Shown in pieces: positions 46,501 through 58,500 of a stretch of 64,000 nt of DNA. The position numbers and the translations under genes are program-made. Origin of the DNA: Tridacna crocea (lineage: Eukaryota > Mollusca > Bivalvia > Cardiida > Cardiidae); the NCBI GenBank assembly GCA_943736015.1, contig OX031065.1:38888427-38952426 (forward strand). Reading direction: 5' to 3'. Each line of letters starts with the position of its first letter. Position 1 is the first letter of the stretch. Below the pieces are notes generated by a model that searched no databases, had not been told where the DNA came from, and saw only the letters and a program-made list of their open reading frames with translations.

Positions 46501-49500
46501 AGCAAGACCAGACGGCACATTGTCGTAAAGTCGGATATTCAAACAACGCTGTCAAACGATTGTTTGATTAACATTCGTGCAAGACTTGAAAACAGCGGTT
46601 TAGTCGTGGGTTCGATCCCTGGCTCAACCAAAATCTTTCCAGGGATCGATAATAGTCTTTGCGACAGGATTCATTCCTCTCCCACAGTTGGCCATTTTCT
46701 CGACGATGGTAGTGTGGGAAACCATTCAGTGAAAATTGAATAGCGTACTCTGGGATAGCATGGATAGGTGGACAGGCCGCCTTGATATAATTGAACTAAT
46801 GATGAAAACGGCGTCAAACACCATACAATCATTAACCCTTAAAGTGCTGAATTAAAACAAGAAACATCTTCAAGTAGGACAAATATCTGAAATATTGCTG
46901 TAGCAAGGTTTTTTGCCAGAATATGAAACAAAAAAGTGGACAGTGTAGATCCAAGATCGATTGCACGTTCTGTGCAGTCTGATCTTGATCTACATTGTCC
47001 ACAAAAACAAGTTAAGTTAGTTCCAGCGCTTTAAGGGTCAGCATCCAAAAAGAAAAAAATATCTTTTTTTTTTCCATCCAGTCAAATCTAAGAACGCAAA
47101 GTACACTAAACAGATACATGTATATTTTAAATGTAGAAATAAGACCCAAACAAATGCAATGTCAGGGTCAATTTTGTCTGGACAATCTCAGCAAACCGAA
47201 AAGGTAGATCTAGGATCAGACTGCACACCATGGTCAGTCAGATCTTGATCTATATACTCTGGCTGCAAAAGCAAGTATAGTTGTGAAAGGGCACTTTCAC
47301 GGTTAAAATTGTAAGTTTGTTTATTATTAGCTCTAAGGATTAATCCTTAACACCTAACCCGTTAATTTTTGACCACATAATCCCGACTTATAACGACTTC
47401 GAGGGAAAAAAGATATTGAAACATTATAGGAAAAGTAGAAAATGCAGGTAACGTTTTAAAGATATTGAAACATTATAGGAAAAGTAGAAAATGCAGGTAA
47501 TGTTTTCTATCCTATCAGAGACAAATCTTACAGTGCAAACCATGTTTTGTTAGTTGTCTGCTAATAACTTTGGATTTGAATCAGTCTAAAATCTTGTTTG
47601 GTAAAGGGTTAATAATCGAATTAAATAGATCTAGTCTATGTCCAAAAAAACGGAAATTCCTCTTCCGAAGGGTACAACACTTTCAGGAAAAAGAAGAAAA
47701 TGCTGGTCACCATTATTTCCCCCCCCCCCCACACACACACACTTTACCCCCCTAAATGTTGCCAACAGCTCTCTTGGCAGGAGAAGTTGAAATTCAGCAT
47801 TGTATGTTTAAGAAATAGTCTTCTTCCTATCGTGGTTTATCGCTCAATAAACCACAGTTGTGAGTTATGAGGCACAATAAATAATCCACGAGGGCGATAC
47901 TCGGGCTATCGCCCTCGTGGATTATTAAATGTGCCTCATAACTCACAACATGGGTTATTGAACGATAAACCACGATAGAAAGATTATTTTGATTCTAACA
48001 TGCATGGCCAATTCTTAACGAAAGGAAAACAAGTTAAAAACTGGAGTAAACACGCGGATGAAGTTTATGTTCCATTGAATAACCAATCTCTGAGCAGAGT
48101 TGTCGTTCGTTACTCTCACTATACATCTCTGCAATGGGCTAAATGACAAGAATCTTGTCAAACCGAGGAAAACATGTTTTGTTACTGTTTAATGGTTTCA
48201 TGTGTAAAATTATATGGTAGACAAAGGAAATGTGATTCTGGATACATTATAGGTGCACTCAAACTGATGAATTTACCTGTAGACAATGGAACTATTTTTT
48301 TTAGCCTCTTTACTGATCAGAATCTTACGCCAATTTTAACAAAAATAGCTGCGCCCATGGATGATGACAACAGTTTTGACACACCGATAAATCTTAGTTT
48401 TAAGATTGAAATACAAGTTATGGTCCTTAAAAGACATTTAAAAGCTATTTAGAAAATCCCTCTTTTTCATATTTCCTACCACTTAGTCTGATTGGCCGTA
48501 TGGTGTTTGAACAGCACACAAACTAATCGATATTGGTCTTTTTTTTCACCGGCGTTTGTGTCGCCATTTTGAGTTCTGGCCATGTGACGAAAGTATCACG
48601 TAATGACGGACTACTTTCTGAGCCCACTACAGAGGTGAATGTAAATGATACGGAGTGCAAGAGAGTGTTGAATAACCCATTGTCTGCGCATGTCAAATTC
48701 TTCGAAAATTCGACTGTCTTATATGACGCATCACTAGCCCCGAAAGCGGGCAGACTGTAATATAACTCTCTATAAAGTAGCAATGTTGAAAATAGCGTTT
48801 AAATTATCAATACGTTTGAGGAGAATTGAGACCTGCTTTAGTTCCAGATTTCTCTGAACTGCTGATCATAGCTGAGTGAATTGCACGAGGTAGCGTCTTA
48901 TTGAGTAAACGTTTATTTTAGTTTTAAATTCAACGGTTGTCGCGTAGAACAGTGGTTCGGTTCTGTATCTAGGATGCCCAAATTAGATAGATAAGTATAA
49001 GTTATTGATCATATATTTCATTTGTATGGAATTAAATCGGAGGGAGGCGAAGCCGACCGACGATTTAGTTTCATACAAATGAAATATATGATCAATACCT
49101 AACTTACAGTTTGCCCTACTTTCTAAACCAATGAAAACGCCGGATTTCGTTCAAAACTGCTGGATTTAATTCCATACAGACTCAATATGTTGCAATATGT
49201 TATTAAATGGTTGACCTATATACAGTTGTATCCCGGTTAACGAGAAGCTCCGCCCACAGTATTTTAGCTAGTCCTTGTAGAGTAAATACCAATCTAATGC
49301 ATACACTGTAGTGAAAGGGGCGGGGATTATTCCAAGTAATTGCATCATCGCCAAAAAAGTGACGTAATTTCCACGTGAATATCGGGACTAAATAACTCGT
49401 ACTTGGCCACCTGGTATTTAACCCTTTACCAAATAACCTTTGGTTTTGACTACCAGGCAGGGAAATTTGGCTTGGGTCCAATTTGAAACCGTTTGCAGAC

Positions 49501-52500
49501 AACAACTTGGTACTTGCTCAAATTAAAGGATTTGTCTGTGGAAAGAAAAAAAAGAGACATAGCAGGAAAGGAGAAAATGCTCCTTACAAGCAATTTCTCC
49601 TCTACCCGCAATGTTTTCACGCGCCTTCTGCCTCAGGGCAATAAAAAAGAGGGCTTATCTGGTATGAAGCAGATCCTGGACAATGAGCCACTTTAGAGGG
49701 ACATGGGTGTTTATTGTACACACTTGTGTTAGCAACACGTCGCCTTTGTCGGGGAAAATAAATTCTTTATAAAATTCCTCGTCTTCAACCGGCTCAAAGC
49801 ATGCATCCATTGCTGAATCTATCGCTTCAAAGAGCATGAAATTCGGCAGTTTCCGTACCTACATCTAATCTCGCCCGTAAAACGGCCGTTTACATTTGAA
49901 CTGCGAGTCACATGATCTTATACAATGGCGGGCCAATGTGATTCGTTTAGCAACGACTTAACGACCTCAATGAAGTTATTCACATCTGTGTATCTGTCGG
50001 TTAAAACTTCAATCGAAATTGATAAAAAAAAATTAATGTAGATCTACGAATTGTTTGTCGAAATATGGTTCGAAAGATTTCGATAGAAAATTAAAACCCG
50101 AGGTTTCTTTTGGAAGAGGAGCCTGACAATTTTCAGAACGGTATACCGGCGTATTTCCGAGTGTACCGATCTGCCGCATATCAATCCACTAGATACAGAC
50201 GAGGGATATGATGGCTACCATCACCCGTGATATGCCGAATGAGTCTGACTGCAGACAATTGTCCTGAAACTAGTTCAAGGACAACCTGAGTAACAGTTTT
50301 AACGCCGTACGACTGAAAACGCACGTACGTACAACCGTCAATCAAAAGAGGCGTGTCGAACTGAGCTTTCTGTCGTTCTTGTATGGCTCTTTCCACCAAT
50401 TCTTAGCTGTCAGTCAATTAGAAAGTAGGGCAAACTGTAAGTATTTATAGAATGCCATCTAGCGGGAGATAATGTTGAATGACCCACTCATTGAATGACG
50501 TCACTCGATATATAGAATGACGTCACTCTACATGGAATCCGAATGTCGCAGATTTTACCACGTTTTCCTTGCACTGTGTTTATAGAGCCGAATTCGCGTG
50601 TCATGTTAGAACAGAACAGAATAGAACAGAAATTTTAATAGTACATAAAGGCCTCTGGCCCAAAATACTTCTAAGTACAATATCTATTTACATAAAATGT
50701 TAATAGCCCTGGATGTTAAATATCAATATTTAGCCTTTCCCAAACGAATTGGGAATTGGGCTTTTACTATCGCTCAATTTATCGAGTAGAATAAGTGTAG
50801 CAATGCATTCCAAATGTGGCATGCAACAGGGGAAAAGGGGCATTCGAACATTTGCGTAATAGATCTATAGATATCGTTTCAGATTACTCTGCGCGGAATG
50901 TCTTTATGTAATTTTCTGTTTTGTGCAAGTCTACTGTAGCATAAAATCTAATGTAGTCGTAAAATACCGTCCCAGGGTAACATGCGTGGACTGCGCAGGG
51001 TGATCTGCAACGACACTTAACGCAAATATCCGAATGACCCTTTTCGTGTATTGTAAGACATATTGCAACGACAGCACGATCACTCATGAAGTCTTGGATC
51101 ATCAACTAACCAGCAAAAAAGAATTGCCTTGCCCAAGGAAGCTTCCACAGTGATTGGAGAATTACGTGCCATAATCTTAGAGAAGCTCCTTCCTTTCCGT
51201 AGACTAGTCTATATGGCATCTCTTAACACTTTACTCCATAGATACTCATTTCTACGCATTGCTTGGAGGAGCTTTTGGAAAACATTGTGGCAAAAAGTGA
51301 AATTGCTCGTCACGAGAAATTTCACCTTTTGTCACAATGTTTTCTATGCTATCAAAAGGTGTCATATATACACATAAGAAACAGCTTCATCCTTGCTGTT
51401 ATTTAGGGTCAATAAGAGATACCATAGAAATGCCTTATGGGGTAAAGGGTTAAAATGACCCATCAAGTAAAAGTGTACACTGACATTCTCTGTATGAAAA
51501 GTGGTCCTTCTTATACAATCATTGTTGAATTATCAACTTAAACTGACCTGCACTATCGTTGATCTGTTTTCATCTAATTGATGTGCAGATTACCCAGATG
51601 GTCCCTTTTTGAGTGATGGGTCACGAATAATAAGAGAGAGACAAAGTCATCTAAAATATGTGTTCAGTGCCTGCTTGCTGCGCTTTGACACACAAAAAAA
51701 ACCTTGTTATCTTACATTAAATATTTTCATACTTAAGTGTGAACTTCCTGAGCGGACTCGCACATGTTAAACTTATATTTCCGTTGTACTAAAACTTCAG
51801 ACCTTCAGAACCAGTTATAAGATATGGCATGTACTCGTAAAATTCCGTCTCGGATAAGCCTGCACGGTCATGAAAGGGTTTAACGATTAAACAATGGTTA
51901 AAACATCATTCACGATAACTTTTCCATATCACCTGTAGATAGTTTGTGTTGTACTATCATATGATATTTTTATCATTTTGTCAATAGATACAGCTGATTA
52001 CAAAGTTTTTGATAAAATTTGAGCTTATTCATTCTATTCCCCATAGAAAATTAGGTGTAACTATGTCAGGAAGGGGTGTCCCTGGGCAAGGGTCTGTAAA
52101 GCTTAGGCCTGGTATAATGAGAAACCCAGAAAGTACATGAAAGAGTGACCTAAAGCTGTATACAGCCTTATAGATCTACACAGGATCGCTCTAGTATGGC
52201 TAATGTATGGCTAAAAGGGCTAAATAATACAGGTCTAGAATATATGGTAAAAAGAAGAACATTTTCAACCTTTCCTCGATAAAAGACCAAGTAAAAGATG
52301 AGCTCTCTGTAACAGGGTTAAATGGTAGCCCTAGATCTTATGGTAAGTACCAAAAAGATTTCTAAAATAAGTCACCATAGAAGCCAATGTCAAACTTGTG
52401 ACTCTTGGAATGGGATCAAAACTTGACCTGTAATATAAGCCCTCATGGTAGACTTCCACTAGATATTATAAAGCTAAATACAAAAACTTTTACTTAAGAA

Positions 52501-55500
52501 TAATTTAGATTTGAATTTACCCAAATTACTATCCTTTGAAACCCTAGAATATTCAACACGACATTAAATGAGATTGAGAACAGTGTAGATCAAGATCAGA
52601 CAGCAACGAACGTGCATGCTGATTTTGAATCTACACTGCTGGATGTTGTTTGAGACATCCAACCTTTACACGATCTAACAAGTGTAACAGTGTTTGTCTC
52701 TACAAACGAAAAAAGGTCCATACAATTAGTACACCATTCTAGAGCTTAATGTACCCACAATTCGATTTTATCTGTTTGACATACATGTAATTATATACCC
52801 ATATCAACATTAATTGCATTTATTGCAGGCTACGGTCAGTAAGGGCATCAAGCCATGGCCGTTTGTCCTACCTACCCTTTTTCTATAAAACATGGTATCC
52901 TCTTCATAGAAATATTTAATTTAATTAGAATAATCTGTGTACATGAGCTTTAGATCGACGGTACAACTGCCTTCCACAAGTGTAATCCTGTGATATGTAA
53001 CACAGGAACTTGGGTGTACATTTTGATGGTAGTCTGATCTTGGCCTACACTGGTCGCAAACCCAAGTATACATGTCGTTGTAACAGGCGTTTTATAGTGT
53101 ACAAAAGTATAAAGATATGAAAAATACTCTGGCAAAAGGGGGCTTACTGCATCGCCGCGACCCATGATATTAATCTTTTGGCTGCTAAGCGCGACCAACC
53201 GACCTTTTCTCGGACAGAGTAGATCAAGATAAGACTGCACAGATCGTGCAGTCTGATCTTTGATCTACACTTTCCGATAGGGAGATATTATTCCCCAAAA
53301 CATAACCGTGTAACAACGATATTTGGGTTGTTACTATGGTATTAAAATTTAATTCTAGTTATACAGCAGGATAAGGCTTAATCAAAGTTAGTATACAATT
53401 GTAGATCCATACAGTTCATTTTCAATAACGACAGACTTAATCCTGAAGTAGAATGGTCTTTTGACATGAGGAAAATTGACCGTTAGCAAAATGTTTCGAT
53501 CCAGGTCAGCCTGCCGCGCAGGCTGACCTGGATCGATACATTGTGCAAAGTCCCCTTTTTTACAGAGAATGATTCATACATTTTGGGTATAATGTGAATA
53601 AACCAAAGTGTATCGTAAATGATCCGTTATTCTGTTGGAACAAACCTTTTAACTGTGCTGTTATGTCATCAAAATTTTCTCCAGAACAATCGTAACTTAT
53701 TACGTCTTCGTTGTTATACTTCAAAAAGCACCTACAAAACGATAAAAGAACATTAATGGTGATTATACCGTAACAGAGACATGGTAAGACCGAATTCACC
53801 AAACACTGTTTAGAACTTTCTTAGTCTTATTCTCGATAATCTTCTAAATTTGAAAGTAACTCAAATTCTGACTGGCTAAACCATAAAGCAGAAGTTGTAT
53901 TACTTTCAGATTTAGAAAATCTTTGAGCAATGTTTAATTGTTTCTCAATGCAACCAAGAAAGGTTTTTTTTTCTTAAAAAGAAAACAAGATGGACGGCGT
54001 AAGTGAAATTTTAACTTCGTTGCAGTCGACTTAAAATTTTGACGATTACACAAATAGATTTTGTAATATTCAAGGGCATTGTGCAGGCTTTACGTGATCG
54101 AAACCACCAAGACAGCAGCGAAGAGTAGGTCAGAGCTTAATATAGAGGGAGTGACTTTGATTCTAAATTTAGAAATATCAACATTGCTTCACCAAAACCT
54201 AGATTGTGGGCACTCATTAGAATCTTCTCATCGAGGCTTTTCTAATGAGTATCCACAATATAGGGTTTGAAAGGGAAATACATGTAATAGATTTAGGATA
54301 CGATCACCACCCCATCCCCCTTTACCTGGATTCAGTAGAATGACATTAGACTCCGCAAAATACACCTGTTGGAAATTATTCTGCGGTTAACTGTGAGGAG
54401 GTATAATAAAAAATAACCTCGCCAGAAGTTGTTTCTTTTTTCCTAATTGTTTTGCATATTGATGAAACGTTAAATTTTCGATTACATAATATTGTTCAAG
54501 AATAGAACATGTCATGCAGCCCAAAATAATGTGTGCCAAAGTACGTACAGTAGGGGGTTTTATGGTAAGACTTAACACATTACCAAATGACAAAACTTTA
54601 GGTTTATTTGCATTTGACAAAATAAAAGTGACTGAAAATTTGAAACTTGTTTTGTGAAGGGTAGAAAACGTAGTCTCCATTTTCAATGAACCAAAAGCAA
54701 ACCCATATACAGGTCTGCCTAATAAATAAGATTTTATTACAAATAAGGAGAATTCGTTGGCTATAGTTGGCATTGATATAAGTAACGAGTTCACCCTTTA
54801 CCACACAATCTCGGGTTTAATGGCCTAAAAAAAGGCTTTTTAAAATACCTATTGTGGGAAAAGATAACCAGCATGCACTTTCGATCTCCTCTTTCCACAG
54901 AGTTTTCCATTCTAACGTAGAAGACAGATCCTATATTTTGAGTCACATTAAATCTATCGACTCCAAGTGCTTTTAAGTTAAGCCTAAAAACTTGTCGTTA
55001 AGTATAGAGTTAACCTATTATTACACAATGACGACTTTTAACGACCCTGAGGAAAAAACCTTCACAAAACATTGTAGGAAAAGGAGAAAATGCTGGTAAC
55101 CAGCATTTGCTCCTTTTCCCACAATTTTTTTTTTTATCCTATCAAAGCAAAAATTGCATCCTTTGAGCCACTTTAAAACTGTCGTCTATAAATACTTTTA
55201 ATTTGTACAGTCCTAACAATGTTGTCGTTTGGTAAAGAGCTGAAGAGCAGGAAAAAATAACTTGACTCTATCATAGATCCGGTATGTGGGGAGCCTGAAG
55301 TAAACTCAAGTGTCACATATTTTACATATAAGCCGGGCTCTAGGAAAATGGAGTCTGTTGTATCAACGTGATACGTTGTATTAACCTTATCATACTAAAT
55401 AACTAAAACGAAACTTTCAATTAGATGGTAAAATAATACAAAATTATGGTTCTTTTAATAATAACACCTTATCGAATAGTGTAGATCAAGATCAGACTGC

Positions 55501-58500
55501 ACGTTCCTTGCAGTCTGATCTTGATCTACATTGTCCGCACTTAGCAGCCAAAGTGTTAAGCAAGTCACACCACTATGGATCCATACAAGCGAGTTTGTAT
55601 GACAACTGGTTGTATGATGAAGTATGGTTCTTTGACATGCCTTATAATTACATCTAGCAGATAGAACTGTGCAGACTGACACGGGTCTGTACTTCTTGCA
55701 GATGCATTAAACCCCCTTTTCACAAGCAATGGGTTATACATATTGTATATGGTCATTCCGGAAGGTAAGTTTGTGGTACACTATGGTTGAACAAGAGGGC
55801 CGTGTATCGCTCCCCTGGTTTTTTAACCCTTTCCCACACAAATCAAAGAGTTGATGACCCCGAAAGAGAAGGCTTTCGAAAATAATAGACATTTTCAGAC
55901 AATAAAAGCAGGTTCATCATTAGCATGAAAGGTAAAAGTCTTGGGAAAAAGACCAAATGATAGAAACCTTACTTTGAATTTGAATATTCAACTCATGTGA
56001 GCATAACTATTAGCATAAAAAAGAATCAATCTTCCTGAAAACATAATATTTTTATCAAAATTATATAACTTAAAAACCTAGCACCAATCATGTATCACTG
56101 CAGTTTGATAATCATAAGGAGGAAAATAGTAACAAAATTTATCCTTTATAACATGAGTTCTTTCCCTTGATTAACATTCAAATGGAAGTGACTATACAAG
56201 CAAGCCCATGTTTAACTTGTGATCCCTTGTATGGAGCCAATTTTGATCCCAAGCCTATGATTTGAGGAAACTTGTTAAAGGTCCATTAGATAAAGCTACA
56301 TGCCAAATTTAGTAGCCCTGGGCCGTATGGTTTCAGAGAAGATGATTAATCTTAAAACATTCAATATTTTTCAGTTTTGTTGCCATGGCAACCAGAGTTT
56401 TTGAAGGAATCAAATTCTTTCAAAAAATTCTGAAGAGGACCATGGCAGGATAATTTCTGTGAAGTTTCATCAAATTTGGACGGGTTGTTGCAGAGAAGAT
56501 GCTTGAAGTAAAAGTTAACACAATTACGGACGGACGCACGGATGCACAACGGACACTGGGTCATGACATAAGCCAGCTGGTCTTCGGCCAGTGGAGCTAA
56601 AAATCACAATCTTTAGTTATTTGAACCAAGCCAAAGAGTTTCGCATATATACATCGTTCAATATAATTTTCACAAGTAGGCCTACACGTTTGTCTCCATT
56701 TTCTATCAACCTCATCATATCTATGGCAACGGATGGAATTTCTTTTTGTATCATATGGAAGTTGTTATAGAAATGTCTGATATCATATTGTCTCAATATA
56801 TATTTGTGAAACCTGCGAACAAACGTGCGATGACTGGTAATACAAATAGAGTTGACACTCTCCCTATTACTGCTGACAAAAAATGAGGGAAAATCTTCAT
56901 CCAATATTACAAACTAAAACAATGTGATTCTGTTTTACCGGATCTGTATCTAGCAGTGCAGATCCAAGATCATTCTGCACATTCTGTGCACTCTGGTCTT
57001 GACCTATAGTGATCGTCACATATATGAACTGTTTAGTTTAATCACATCTTTTTTACATCGACTGAGAAAAAAGTTCTTACAACTTCAACAAATCTCCCTC
57101 GATTCATGAATACTGAATCAATTTTAGATGCAAAACTGGTGAATTACAGTCATTGATTGGCAGATCATCATGAAGTCGGCCGGCATTTAACCCTTTACCA
57201 CACAATGACGACTTTCGATGACCCTTGGAGACAAGCCCTTACGAAACATTGTGGGAAAAGGGAAAAAATGCTGGTAACCAGCATTTTCTCCTTTTCCCAC
57301 AACGTTTCTATCAATTAACAGTTGCACCATTTGAGCCATATTGAAATTGTCGCCTGTAAATGCTTTCAATTTGAAATGGGCTTAAATTTTATCGTCTGGT
57401 AAAGGGTTAAAAGAAATTCTGTGACTTAATAAATTGAATAGGTGAGAGTGTTGACTTTGATCAGACTGAACGTCTTTATAGGATAATTCTCCAAGCATTT
57501 TTAAAAAACGTCCATTATCTTCTTCTCGAAGATTTTTCTACAATTAAAAGTAAAATAACTACTGATTTACTAAATCAAATGGAAAAGTCGATCAAAAGGT
57601 ATGTTACTTTCACACTGCCATCGAAAATATCTGGAGAATAAGACTAAGAACCCTTCCTCGAATGGTTGGTTGTTACAGTTTCCCCCTCCTCAAGATCCAA
57701 AAGTTGTCGGCTAACATAGCAGGATAAGGGTGGTGATAAGGTTTTCCATATATCGTCGGTTTACTTCAAAAACCTCGTAACTGCAGCTTGTTTCAAGCTG
57801 TAGTTACGAGGTCTTTGAAGAAAACCGACGATATGAGAGAAATCTGCATGTATTTAAATTATGATCTTGACGGATGGATGGATGGATGGATGGATGGATG
57901 GATGGATGGATGGACGAAAGAAATAAGGATAGGTAGATGAATGGATTTGAGAACGATATTTGGATGGATAGATCGTGACAGAAATGTAATACGAACACAA
58001 GGTAAGGCAATACAGACGTAATATATTTATCGCTATAGATATTCACAGAAATAATTTTACGTTCATGTCGCATTTATGACTAAAACCACACGCGGAAAAA
58101 CGAGCATACCAACCTATAGACTGATCTTAGTCCACACTCACTACAAAACGCATCGAAGGTCGCGTACGGCAGCCTAATTTCGCCCTGCAGACGCCAATTA
58201 GAAAGGGGGGGGGGGTTATAAATGAATATGTTCAAATAAAACCAGCATAGGTCTACATAATACGTTAGTACATGTACATTACGATAAATTAATTGTTATA
58301 TACAGCGACACTTTCTTTGACATTTTTACAACCTCCAGTGCAATTTCAATAAAAATAATGATGATGGACAATCAATTCCGGGAACAAATGTTGCGGTGGA
58401 TGACTTTCATCCTGTATCAAACAGTAAGGAGTTTTGTCTACCCTGACAAAGACGGTTTTTAGAAAACAGCGCGGGAAAAGGAGAATATGCTGATAGCCAG

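Noticed and set aside
57804-58073. Minus-strand ORF with IHPS repeats
   Set aside because: Translation of a (GGAT)n microsatellite.
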